In this document: positions 1-7,525 of the stretch, piece by piece
Layout of the letters: the number at the start of each line of letters is the position of its first letter
Numbering within the stretch: the first letter of the stretch is position 1
Assembly (NCBI GenBank): GCA_026989935.1
Contig: JALSIN010000411.1
Coordinates: 1-44,852 of the forward strand
DNA length: 44,852 nucleotides
Source of the DNA: Polyangiaceae bacterium
GTDB lineage: Bacteria; Myxococcota_A; Polyangia; Nannocystales; Nannocystaceae
Direction: 5' to 3'
Translations under genes and position numbers: made by a program
Notes under the pieces: model-generated
Databases searched by the model: none
Told to the model about the DNA's origin: nothing
What the model saw: the letters and a program-made list of their open reading frames with translations, nothing else

Positions 1-1
1 C

Positions 2-1066
2 CTCAACGGCTCGGCCATGACCCAGTGGGCGCGGGACCAGACCGACCGCGACGTCGCCTTCTTCGACGCCAACAAGCTCGACGCCCTGCCGAGCTACTAC
101 ATCAACGCCGACGAGGCCACGCCCCGGCCGGACCCGCGATCGTTGCTCGTGGTCGAGGACCCCCGACTCGCACGCATGTTCGGCCAGCAGCGGCTCGACG
201 AGCCGGCGGTGGGAGCGATCGCCGCGGTCGATCCGGCCGTGGAGGTGGTGCGCCGGCCCGCGGACGAGCCCCGCGACCGCCGCGACCCGGTGGACCGGGG
301 GTCCGTGGACGTCTACCCCGAAGGGGCCGTCACCGTCCGCACGACCCCCGACGGCCACGGCGGCTCGCGCGTGGTGGCGACGGTGACCGAGGGCGCGAAG
401 CCCGTGGCGCGCGTGGCCTTCGTGCGCACCGTCGAGGGCCGGCGCTTCGCCGCGTACGTGGTGGACCGCGCCACCTTCGATGCGATCTACGGTGGCTACG
501 AGGCGCGCTTCGGCCATCCGCCCGACTTCTTGCCGCCGGGGCGCTTCCTGCGGGTCGTGGCCCCCGAGCTCTACCAGTCCCTCAACGCCCTGTTCGTCGT
601 GGGGCTGACCCCCGTGGTGGTCTGGTTCTTCGGGATGCGCGTGCGGCGGGGGCGCCCGGTCACGACCGCCCGCAAGGTCTTCGCCGGCCTGGTGCTGACG
701 TCCGTGGCGCTGGCGACCATGGCCGGTGCGGGCCTTGCGAGCGACGGAGGGGCCGTCAAGGTCTCCAGCCTGTGGCTCGTGGGGTTCTACGCCATCGTCA
801 CCATCGGCGAGCTGTGCCTTTCGCCCATGGGCCTTTCGTCCGTCACGAAGCTCGCGCCACGGCGGCTCGTGGGGCTCGCCATGGGCGGGTGGTTCATGGC
901 GACGGCCTTCGGGAACAACCTGTCCGGGTTCTTCGGCGGGATCCAGAGCATGCTGCCGCCCACGGCCTTCTTCCTGGTGCTGGCGGGGATCATGGCGCTG
1001 GTGGCCGGCGTCTTCTACGCGATGCTGCCCTGGCTCGACGAGACCTTCGAACGCTACGGCGCCTAG
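2..1066 (+). CDS. POT/PTR-family peptide transporter, C-terminal part (cut by window edge)
   Basis: Proton-coupled oligopeptide symporter of the major facilitator superfamily (POT/PTR2), acting in the inner membrane. The frame is open from base 2, so the first ATG at 17 is almost certainly internal: the residues LNGSAMTQWARDQ around it match the mid-protein helix that in this family carries a conserved Gln/Ser/Trp segment. The rest shows a PELYQSLN helix start typical of POT helix 8 or so, then several membrane helices, including the well conserved GELCLSPMGLSSVTKLAP and MGGWFMATAFGN near the C-terminus. A soluble stretch of about 150 residues (roughly residues 30-180 of the visible part) lies between helices and is longer than in classical POT proteins. 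The 5' half lies outside the window. Family assignment is firm; substrate is not determined. Confidence 0.85.
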   Translation, partial: LNGSAMTQWARDQTDRDVAFFDANKLDALPSYYINADEATPRPDPRSLLVVEDPRLARMFGQQRLDEPAVGAIAAVDPAVEVVRRPADEPRDRRDPVDRGSVDVYPEGAVTVRTTPDGHGGSRVVATVTEGAKPVARVAFVRTVEGRRFAAYVVDRATFDAIYGGYEARFGHPPDFLPPGRFLRVVAPELYQSLNALFVVGLTPVVVWFFGMRVRRGRPVTTARKVFAGLVLTSVALATMAGAGLASDGGAVKVSSLWLVGFYAIVTIGELCLSPMGLSSVTKLAPRRLVGLAMGGWFMATAFGNNLSGFFGGIQSMLPPTAFFLVLAGIMALVAGVFYAMLPWLDETFERYGA

Positions 1067-1121
1067 CGCGGGGCGGGGTGCGCTTGCAAGGGGCGCGCCG
1101 CTCGGTCACCGTTTCGCCGCC

Positions 1122-1994
1122 ATGCGCTACGAAGGCCGCATCTTCCGCCCGCCGAGCGAGGCCGACGCCCTCATCTTGCAGGCGACCATCGGCTGCTCGT
1201 GGAACCACTGCACCTACTGCGACATGTACCGGGACAAGACCTTTCGGGCCCGCCCGGTCGAGCAGACCCTCGCCGACATCGAGGAGGCGCGCCGGACGCT
1301 CGGGCCGGCGGTCGAGAAGGTCTTCCTCGCCGACGGGGACGCCCTCGTCCTGCCCACCGAGGACCTCCTTCGGATCGTCGAGGCCTGCTTCGCGGCGTTT
1401 CCCCGGCTGCGGCGCGTGAGCACCTACGCCACCGCCCGCAACGTGCTCGACAAGACGGACGAGGCGCTTGCGAGGCTTGCGGCCGCGGGGCTGCGCCTTC
1501 TGTACATGGGCCCGGAGTCGGGGGACGACGACACCCTGCGCCGGATTGCGAAGGGGGCCTCGGCGGCGGACCACGTCGAGGCGGCCCGCCGGGCGCACCG
1601 TGCGAAGATGACCCTGTCGGTCATCTTCCTGCTGGGGATCGCGGGCCGCGCCCGCAGCCAGATCCATGCCGCCGCCTCGGCGCGGCTCGCGACGGCCATG
1701 GATCCCGCCTTCGTGTCGCTGCTGACGGTCACGGTGCTGCCGGGGACGCCGCTTGCCACCCTCGAAGCGCGCGGCCGCTTCGAGCAGGCGACGGTGCGGC
1801 AGACCCTCGAGGAGCTGCGCACCTTCGTGGCCGAGGCCCGGCCCACCGACGCCCTGTTCCGCACGAACCACGCCTCGAACCACCTGCCGCTCGGGGGGCG
1901 GTTGCCGCGGGATCGGGCGCGGATCCTGGCGGTGGTGGACGCGGCGCTGGCGGGCCGGGTCCCGCTGCGGCCGGCGTGGGCCCGCGGGCTCTGA
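1122..1994 (+). CDS. Radical SAM protein with a CX4CX2C cluster motif
   Basis: Predicted radical S-adenosylmethionine enzyme of 290 residues; the reaction is unknown. The N-terminus carries GCSWNHCTYC, giving Cys25, Cys30 and Cys33, a CX4CX2C variant of the usual CX3CX2C [4Fe-4S] motif. This variant is typical of one family of COG1032-type proteins that also has a following DMYRDKTFR-like segment, as here. Downstream are the expected YMGPESG (SAM-binding region), FLLGIAG and TVLPGTPL strands of the TIM-barrel. There is no visible B12-binding domain or extra cluster motif. The ATG at 1122 was chosen because it begins right at the family's N-terminus; the same frame is open further upstream, but that part overlaps the transporter gene. 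It lies 55 bases after the transporter and may share its transcript. Confidence 0.85.
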   Translation: MRYEGRIFRPPSEADALILQATIGCSWNHCTYCDMYRDKTFRARPVEQTLADIEEARRTLGPAVEKVFLADGDALVLPTEDLLRIVEACFAAFPRLRRVSTYATARNVLDKTDEALARLAAAGLRLLYMGPESGDDDTLRRIAKGASAADHVEAARRAHRAKMTLSVIFLLGIAGRARSQIHAAASARLATAMDPAFVSLLTVTVLPGTPLATLEARGRFEQATVRQTLEELRTFVAEARPTDALFRTNHASNHLPLGGRLPRDRARILAVVDAALAGRVPLRPAWARGL

Positions 1995-2000
1995 TCCGCC

Positions 2001-2019
2001 CGCCGCGTGTGGGGCGGCG
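2001..2019. terminator. Possible bidirectional hairpin between convergent genes
   Basis: CGCCGC (2001-2006) and GCGGCG (2014-2019) form a 6-bp stem with a 7-base loop in the 39-base gap between the convergent radical SAM gene and the small membrane-protein gene. There is no T-tract on either strand, so a terminator role is only a guess. Confidence 0.25.
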
Positions 2020-2033
2020 GCCGTCGGCCCCGG

Positions 2034-2348
2034 TCAGGAGCGCAGGAACCAGTCGATCCCGAGGATCGCGGCGAACCCGACGGCGGTCAGGACCAGGATG
2101 GCGCCGGCGACCTTGGCGCGGTGCAGGTACTCGCTGCGGCGTTGCCGGCGGGCATAGGCGGACCACACGACCGCAGTGTCCACGTCGGGATGCCAGTCCT
2201 GCACGGAGGAAGAACGGTTCGGTCGGTCGAAGCCCACGGACGCCGCGGCCAGCGTAGCCCCGCTCCCGTGGGCGGGCAACCGGCCGGGGGCTTTCGGGAG
2301 CGGCGGCCGGGGCGCATCCGGCGGCGTGTCCGGCGCCGGTGGAGTCAT
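2034..2348 (-). CDS. Small single-pass membrane protein, unknown function
   Basis: A 104-residue protein that I do not recognise. The first 30 residues are Pro-rich (MTPPAPDTPPDAPRPPLPKA), the middle is polar with a DWHPDVDTAVVW segment, then a basic stretch (ARRQRRSEYLHRAK) leads into one C-terminal transmembrane helix (about residues 79-98, VAGAILVLTAVGFAAILGID) ending FLRS. The basic residues before the helix suggest that the N-terminal part faces the cytoplasm. Its ATG overlaps the stop codon of the upstream 2-hydroxyacid dehydrogenase gene in an ATGA arrangement, so translation is probably coupled and the two belong to one operon. A much longer reading frame exists through the dehydrogenase region, but it is a G+C-driven shadow. 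Confidence 0.7.
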   Translation of the reverse strand: MTPPAPDTPPDAPRPPLPKAPGRLPAHGSGATLAAASVGFDRPNRSSSVQDWHPDVDTAVVWSAYARRQRRSEYLHRAKVAGAILVLTAVGFAAILGIDWFLRS

Positions 2349-3319
2349 CCCGGCGCGCCGGGGACGGGGTGGGGTAGTGGGCGACCTGCGAGGCCGGCGA
2401 GCAGGTTCGCCGCCGCCAGCCGGGCCATGTTCCGGCGGGTCGTCCGGGTGGCGGAGCCCACGTGCGGTGTGACGACGACGCCCGGGAGGCGAAGCAGGGG
2501 GTGGTCCGGCGGCAGCGGCTCGGGGTCGGTCACGTCGAGGGCGGCGCCGCCCAGGTGCCCGCGGGCGAGGACCTCGACGAGGGCGTTCGTGTCCACCACG
2601 GCCCCGCGGGCGGTGTTCACAAGCACGGCGCCGGGGCGCATCCGCGAAAGGAACGCCGCGTCCACCATCCGCCGCGTGTCGGCCGTCAGCGGCACGTGCA
2701 GGGAGACGACGTGGGACCGGGTGACGAGGGTGTCGAGGTCCACGATCCGGGCGTCGTCCGCCGGATCGGGTCCGGGCGTGCGGCGCACCGCGACGACCTC
2801 CATCCCGAAGGCGCGGGCCCGCCGGGCGACGGCGCGGCCGATCTTGCCCAGGCCCACGATCCCGAGGGTCTTGCCCCGCAGCTCGATCCCGAGGTTCCGT
2901 GCCGGGCGCCACCGGCCCCATCGGCCGCGACGGACCGTCTCGATCCCCTCGGGGATCCGGCGCGCGCACGCCAGCAACAACGCCATGGCGAGGTCGGCCG
3001 TGGCGTCCGTGAGGACCCCCGGGGTGTGTCCAACCGCGATCCCACGGGCGCGACAGGCCGCAAGGTCGATGTGATCGAACCCCACCGAAAGCGTGGACAC
3101 GACGCGCAACCGCGGGAAGCGATCGAGAACGGCGCCGTCGATCCGGTCTTCGAGCGTGCACAACAGGCCCTCGACCGCGGCGGCGCGCGCGACGATCGGG
3201 TCGGCCAGTACGCCCGGTGCGTCCGCGGGGGCGCAGACCAGATCTGCCGCGTGTTCGAGATCCCCGAGGAAGTCCTCCGGGAGCGGGTCCGTGATCGCGA
3301 CGACGGGCCGCGTGGTCAT
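2345..3319 (-). CDS. D-isomer-specific 2-hydroxyacid dehydrogenase (glyoxylate/hydroxypyruvate reductase type)
   Basis: Cytoplasmic NAD(P)H-dependent oxidoreductase that interconverts a 2-oxoacid and a D-2-hydroxyacid; closest in appearance to glyoxylate/hydroxypyruvate reductases. At 324 residues it has the normal family length. Visible features are VSTLSVGFDHID at 74-85, the Rossmann fingerprint GLGKIG at 156-161, the catalytic Arg238 in NTARGAVVD, Glu267 in DVTDPEPLP and the catalytic His286 in TPHVGSAT, so the active site is complete. The ATG at 3319 is preceded by AAGGTG six bases upstream; the frame continues upstream for 38 codons without family resemblance. It overlaps the small membrane-protein gene by four bases. 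The 258 bases between it and the upstream vWA lipoprotein gene suggest its own promoter. The exact substrate cannot be told from the sequence. Confidence 0.9.
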   Translation of the reverse strand: MTTRPVVAITDPLPEDFLGDLEHAADLVCAPADAPGVLADPIVARAAAVEGLLCTLEDRIDGAVLDRFPRLRVVSTLSVGFDHIDLAACRARGIAVGHTPGVLTDATADLAMALLLACARRIPEGIETVRRGRWGRWRPARNLGIELRGKTLGIVGLGKIGRAVARRARAFGMEVVAVRRTPGPDPADDARIVDLDTLVTRSHVVSLHVPLTADTRRMVDAAFLSRMRPGAVLVNTARGAVVDTNALVEVLARGHLGGAALDVTDPEPLPPDHPLLRLPGVVVTPHVGSATRTTRRNMARLAAANLLAGLAGRPLPHPVPGAPG

Positions 3320-3577
3320 GGCGGCACCTTGCCGCGACCGCAAAGCGCCAGCAAGCCGGGCGACCACCGGCAGGCGCGAGATCCTACGTGAGGCCGGTCC
3401 GTGCTTTCCTTCGCGCCGGCCGAGAAGGTGCACCGCGGCCCGTAACCGGCGAGCGTACCGCGCCGGGGCCGCGGTTCTGGGAAACGGGACGGGGGTGCCG
3501 CAGCGATGGCCGCCGCCGGGGGTCGTCGGCCGATCCCCGAGCGGGAGCCGAACGAAGCGGTCTCCGGCCCGGGGGCG

Positions 3578-5134
3578 TCAGTCGTTCGGCCAGGGCTCCG
3601 GGGACGGCACCTCTTGTGGGGTGCCCGCGCCGCGCGCTTCGAGGTTCTCGATGAACAGGTCGATGTAGCGCAGGTCGTCTTCGATGTCGGCGTCTTCGCC
3701 CCCGGCGAGCCAGCCCGCGACGTTCTGCCGTAGCCCCCGCAAGAGGCTTGCGGCGGCCACGTCGTTGCCGACCAGCGCCATGTCGGCGGCCATGCGAAAG
3801 CCCATGTAGATGTTGAGCATCACGAAGCCCTTTTCGACGCCGGCGCCGGTGAACAGACCCTCGGCGGGAGTCTCGCCGGGGGCGAGGGGCGAGAGGATCT
3901 TCACGAGCTGTTCGAGGGGTTCGTCCGTGGTCGGGTCGCGGTACGACAGGTGGATCTCACCGACGCTTCCGGCCGGCAGGTCGGTCCCGGTCTTCGGGAG
4001 CAACTCGAGGAGCATCGCCCCGCCGCCGCCGCGGCGGCCCTGGCCGTCGTCTTCGACCGCGGTGCGGTGGGCGATCTGCAGCATGGGGATCGAGATCGTG
4101 GCGCTCGTCGCGTCGAACTCGAAGGACTTGGTGCCGTAGACGCCGCGCAGTCGGTAACCGTCGGCGATGTCGGCGTCGATGGAGACGTCGTAGGCCAGCG
4201 GATAGAGGAAGGTCTGGACCTCCTCCTCGAACACCTCGACCACCGCCTGGGGATCTTCGAGGAAATAGAAGGCGCCATAGGCGACCTCCGAAAGGCCGCG
4301 CATGACCTCCGGGTCGAACTCGGTACCCATCCCGATGGTGCTGAGGGTGATCCCGGCATCGCGGTATGCCTCGCCGAGGGCGAGGATCCGGTCGGTGCCG
4401 GTCACCCCGGCGGTGGCCACCCCGTCGGACAGGAAGATGACGCGCTTTTGGCGCTCCCCGTCGTCGTGGGCGAGGACGAGGTCGTAGGCCGTGCGCAGGC
4501 CGTCGTAGAGGTTCGTGTTGCCGCCCGCCTGTAGGCCCGCGAAGGTGGGGGCCAAGGCGGGATCGTCGCCGGGCACGGCTTCGAGCAGCACCTCGGAGGC
4601 CCGCGAGAAGGTCACGACGCTGACGATGTCCTCGGGGGCGAGGTCGTCGAGGATGCGCGCGAGCCCTTCGCGCACGTAGGCGATGTTCTCACCTTGCATG
4701 GAACCGCTCGTGTCGATGGTGATCACCACGTTCATCGGCGGCCGTTCGAGGCTCGCGGGATCGATGGGGGTGTTCATCCCCATCAGGACGAGCGTGCAGT
4801 TGGAGCCCGTGATCATGTTGCCCATGACGCCGAGCTCGCCGTGGATGCACACGTCCTGCCCGCAGTTCGGGGCGGGGAACTCGATCTTGTGCTCGTTGAA
4901 GAAACCCACGTCGTCGATGGTTTCGGGGGCCGGGATCCCGCCGTCCTCGAGGATCTTCTTGAACTGCCCGAAGTCCTGCGCGCCCCCCTGGCCGACACCC
5001 GCGCCGCCTCCCTGTCCGATGGCCTCGCGTCCGTCCGTCCCGACCCCGCAGGCGACGAGGCACAGGGGGACTGCGAGGGCGAGCAGGTACGCGACGGGGC
5101 GTCCGATGGAACGGGGATGGGGGTGAGATGGCAT
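3578..5134 (-). CDS. von Willebrand factor A-domain lipoprotein
   Basis: Predicted envelope lipoprotein of 518 residues: an N-terminal hydrophobic stretch ends in the lipobox LVAC with Cys29, followed by a Gly-rich spacer. Residues about 134-310 form a vWA domain. Its metal-ion-dependent adhesion site is intact, with DTSGSM at 141-146, a Thr in the GGNTNLYDG region and the FLSDG strand. An N-terminal segment before the domain (FGQFKKILEDGGIPAPETID) and the long C-terminal part resemble the YfbK-like layout of bacterial vWA lipoproteins. Such domains bind protein partners through a divalent metal; the partner is unknown. The start has an AGGAG Shine-Dalgarno sequence about six bases upstream. 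It follows the multi-pass membrane protein gene by 49 bases on the same strand, so the two are probably cotranscribed. Confidence 0.85.
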   Translation of the reverse strand: MPSHPHPRSIGRPVAYLLALAVPLCLVACGVGTDGREAIGQGGGAGVGQGGAQDFGQFKKILEDGGIPAPETIDDVGFFNEHKIEFPAPNCGQDVCIHGELGVMGNMITGSNCTLVLMGMNTPIDPASLERPPMNVVITIDTSGSMQGENIAYVREGLARILDDLAPEDIVSVVTFSRASEVLLEAVPGDDPALAPTFAGLQAGGNTNLYDGLRTAYDLVLAHDDGERQKRVIFLSDGVATAGVTGTDRILALGEAYRDAGITLSTIGMGTEFDPEVMRGLSEVAYGAFYFLEDPQAVVEVFEEEVQTFLYPLAYDVSIDADIADGYRLRGVYGTKSFEFDATSATISIPMLQIAHRTAVEDDGQGRRGGGGAMLLELLPKTGTDLPAGSVGEIHLSYRDPTTDEPLEQLVKILSPLAPGETPAEGLFTGAGVEKGFVMLNIYMGFRMAADMALVGNDVAAASLLRGLRQNVAGWLAGGEDADIEDDLRYIDLFIENLEARGAGTPQEVPSPEPWPND

Positions 5135-5183
5135 GGTGATCTCCTGTCGAAGGTCATGGTGGATGGAAGAAAGGGCCCTGGGG

Positions 5184-6785
5184 TCAGGGCAGGGGTTTGC
5201 GGTAGACGGTGACGATCTCCACGTCCTCGGGGGCCTGGGAACCGGTTACGCAGGCAGGGTCATAGATGCGGCGTTCGAGGGCGTGGATCACGACCCCCTG
5301 CACGGTCGAGCCGTCCGAGCCGTCCAGCGTCACGATGTCCCCGACCCGGGCCTCGGCGACACCGCCGAGCTCGGGGCGTGCGAAGGTCACGGTGGTCTCC
5401 ACGGCGACGGTGCCGCAGGTGTCGTAGACCGCCGGTGCGCAGTCGAGGGGCGTGCCCGGGGCGGCCTCGAGGTCGGCGGGGAGGGCGCCGAGCGTGCCGT
5501 CCGATGCGGTGCGAGCCAGCACGAGGACGCGATCTTCGGTCGGCGGTGGGTCCGTGGCCTGGGACAAGGCGATCTCGACGGCGCCCAGGTACCCCTCGAA
5601 GTCGAGCCAATCGCCCACCTCGAAGGGGAATCGCCGCTGTGGCATGCACAGGTAGTTGCGGTCGGGGGCGATGCCGGCGTCGATCATGGCCTGGGACGCG
5701 ACGTCGAGGCGCAGACAGCCGTCGGGGCTGGCGACGAGGGCCTCGAGACGACTGGGGTTCGTGAGATTCGACAGGTCCCAAGCCAGGCGGTCGGCGTCCG
5801 ATTGCTCGCGGCAGGTCCCGGGGGCGCCGGCGACGCGAAGCTCGCCCACCTCGACCACGAGGTCGTCGTCACCCCCCTGGGCGGTCAGGATGCCGTCCTC
5901 CTCGGTCACGCGGATCGTATGTTCGAAGTCGAGGACCGCCTCGGCGTCGAGGCTCTGATCCGGAAAGCCATCGAGGTCCACGGGGACCAAAAAGGGGTCG
6001 GGGGCGCCCGTCATCGAGACTCGCAGCACCTGGCAGCCGTCGCCGACCACCGGCGTGCCTTCGAAGCGCCCCCACAGGGCGAGGGCCTCGTCCGGGTCGA
6101 TGCGGAAGATTTCGGCGGTGTCGAACAGGGATGGGGCCAGGGTGTGCCCCGGATCGTCGAGCGCCGTCGGGCAATCCACGGAAAGGTCCTCCCGAAGGCG
6201 CTGGACCTGGATCGTGAGCGCGCGGTCGGTCTCGTTGTACAGGAAGACGCGGCCATCGTAGATCCGATCGAATGGGGGATGCGCCGGACTCGTGGCGACG
6301 CAAAACGCCAGGCCCACCGTGGCCGAGGTCCATTCGAGCGCCCGCCGGACCGTGCGGCGCGTGGGGTGGCGCGCCGCCTCGGCGAAGACACGATACGAGA
6401 TCGGCAACACGGAAAGGGCGATGAGGTCCGTCGGGTCGGAGGTGATCGCCCAGGGCACGCCAACGAGGCCCATGAGGGCGCTCCACGTGTTGGCGGCGCC
6501 GTGCGAGAGCTGGATGGCCGAAAACACCCCGCCCACCACGATGTGGCAGGCGGCGAAGGCCGGGCGACTGCGTGCGGACAAAAGAGCCGCCAGGAGGACG
6601 GGCGCGACGAGCAGCCCGGCGAAGTCGCTGAGCTTGCCCGTGACGGCTGCCGGCAGCAGGCCGCTGCCCTTGAGGAAGTGGTCGTTGGTGGCGAGCGCTG
6701 CCAACGCTCCCAGGAACAGGGGGTGGAGGAGGGCCCGTCGCGGCGCCAGGTTCGGTGTAGAGGTATGGGGCATGGCGTAGGTCAT
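5184..6785 (-). CDS. Membrane protein with conserved NDHFLKG/GKLSDFAG helices and a large C-terminal domain
   Basis: A protein of about 533 residues that I cannot assign to a named family. The first 190 residues contain about five hydrophobic helices. The first loop carries NDHFLKGSGLLPAAVTGKLSDFAGLL, a pattern of the type ND-H-LK...TGKLSDFAG that I associate with uncharacterised myxobacterial membrane proteins. The remaining 340 residues are polar with eight or so cysteines and are probably extracytoplasmic. No catalytic motif is visible. The start is uncertain: ATG codons at 6848, 6785 and 6773 are in frame; 6785 was chosen because it keeps the first conserved helix and avoids the divergent promoter region. 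No good Shine-Dalgarno sequence precedes it. It is the likely first gene of an operon with the vWA lipoprotein 49 bases downstream. Confidence 0.7.
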   Translation of the reverse strand: MTYAMPHTSTPNLAPRRALLHPLFLGALAALATNDHFLKGSGLLPAAVTGKLSDFAGLLVAPVLLAALLSARSRPAFAACHIVVGGVFSAIQLSHGAANTWSALMGLVGVPWAITSDPTDLIALSVLPISYRVFAEAARHPTRRTVRRALEWTSATVGLAFCVATSPAHPPFDRIYDGRVFLYNETDRALTIQVQRLREDLSVDCPTALDDPGHTLAPSLFDTAEIFRIDPDEALALWGRFEGTPVVGDGCQVLRVSMTGAPDPFLVPVDLDGFPDQSLDAEAVLDFEHTIRVTEEDGILTAQGGDDDLVVEVGELRVAGAPGTCREQSDADRLAWDLSNLTNPSRLEALVASPDGCLRLDVASQAMIDAGIAPDRNYLCMPQRRFPFEVGDWLDFEGYLGAVEIALSQATDPPPTEDRVLVLARTASDGTLGALPADLEAAPGTPLDCAPAVYDTCGTVAVETTVTFARPELGGVAEARVGDIVTLDGSDGSTVQGVVIHALERRIYDPACVTGSQAPEDVEIVTVYRKPLP

Positions 6786-6877
6786 GGGGGTTCGTTCGGG
6801 TAGTGACCCAAGAGCCCTCGGTCGATCGTTTTGCCGCAAAATGCGCATTTTCGACTGGCCGCGGCGTCCCGGCGGGG

Positions 6878-6883
6878 TATGAT
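6878..6883 (+). promoter_or_regulatory. Putative -10 box of a leaderless promoter (169-aa lipoprotein)
   Basis: TATGAT lies 8 bases before the ATG at 6892, so transcription would begin at or next to the start codon. No Shine-Dalgarno sequence fits this start. The bases around the hexamer closely resemble those upstream of the lipoprotein gene at 40656. No clear -35 element is visible. Confidence 0.45.
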
Positions 6884-6891
6884 GCGGTCCT

Positions 6892-7401
6892 ATGCATGCT
6901 CATGGCTTCGTTTCATCTCTCGTGTCGCCTCGGCTTCGCCGGTGGCTGCCCGCCGCGCTCGCCTGGGCGCTCGGGTGTGGGGTCGAACGGGCGGACGCCG
7001 GCGGCGACACCGACTACATGGACGACCAGCCTCCGAGTGGAAGCTGCGTCCCCACCGGCACCGGCGGTTGTCCCGGGACATCGTCGAGCACGACGCAAGG
7101 CGCGAGCGCCTCGACGGGAACGACCGGCGGCGACGCCGACGCCTGCACGGCGTCGAGCCAGTGCCCGGAGGGCCAGGTGTGCGCAGCGTCCTTTGACGGC
7201 AAGGCGCGCGAACCCTTCGCTTGTGTCCCCGCCGACGGCGGCTGTGTTCCACCATCGGACGACCCCGGGGCAGCGTCGCTTTGGTGCGCCGACGATGGCG
7301 CCTGTTGTGATCCCAACACCCGGTGCTCGACACGGGGCCTTTGCGAGCCCGCGCAGGGGGCGGACACCGGGACCGGCACCGGAACCGGCACCGGTGGTTG
7401 A
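6892..7401 (+). CDS. Small Cys-rich lipoprotein, unknown function
   Basis: A 169-residue predicted lipoprotein. Basic N-terminus, hydrophobic segment and lipobox ALGC with Cys29. The mature part has a low-complexity Ser/Thr/Gly linker (about residues 55-75), then a Cys-rich region of about 75 residues (CTASSQCPEGQVC, CVPADGGCVPP, WCADDGACCDPNTRC, GLCEP) and a C-terminal run of Thr-Gly repeats. The Cys spacing resembles the small disulphide-bonded repeats common in myxobacterial surface proteins, but no named fold is recognised. It starts with an ATG directly behind a -10-like hexamer, with no ribosome binding site. It diverges from the membrane-protein gene at 6785 and precedes mnmG by 124 bases. 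Confidence 0.75.
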   Translation: MHAHGFVSSLVSPRLRRWLPAALAWALGCGVERADAGGDTDYMDDQPPSGSCVPTGTGGCPGTSSSTTQGASASTGTTGGDADACTASSQCPEGQVCAASFDGKAREPFACVPADGGCVPPSDDPGAASLWCADDGACCDPNTRCSTRGLCEPAQGADTGTGTGTGTGG

Positions 7402-7455
7402 AGGCGCCGTCTCGGTCGCGGACGCGGATGGGGGCCCGGGCTGCGGTCGCCGTCG

Positions 7456-7482
7456 ACCGCCAGGGTGGTGGTCCCTGGCGGT
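7456..7482. terminator. Perfect 10-bp inverted repeat upstream of mnmG
   Basis: ACCGCCAGGG (7456-7465) and CCCTGGCGGT (7473-7482) are perfect inverted repeats around a 7-base TGGTGGT loop. The hairpin lies between the lipoprotein stop and the mnmG promoter. It could end the lipoprotein transcript, although no T-tract follows, or act as an operator just upstream of the mnmG -35. Confidence 0.4.
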
Positions 7483-7487
7483 GGTCA

Positions 7488-7516
7488 TCGACGGACGTTC
7501 GGCGGATCTGTAAAAT
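7488..7516 (+). promoter_or_regulatory. Putative mnmG promoter, near-leaderless
   Basis: TCGACG (7488-7493, four of six matches to TTGACA) and TAAAAT (7511-7516) are 17 bp apart. The mnmG ATG follows the -10 by 9 bases, which predicts a leader of only a few bases. No Shine-Dalgarno sequence is present. Confidence 0.5.
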
Positions 7517-7525
7517 AGCGCGCCC

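Noticed and set aside
17-19. ATG at base 17 as the true start of the transporter
   Set aside because: The frame is open to the window edge and the residues there belong to a mid-protein POT segment, so the start lies outside.
5135-5183. A separate small gene between the membrane protein and vWA genes
   Set aside because: Only 49 bases, holding the Shine-Dalgarno sequence of the vWA gene.
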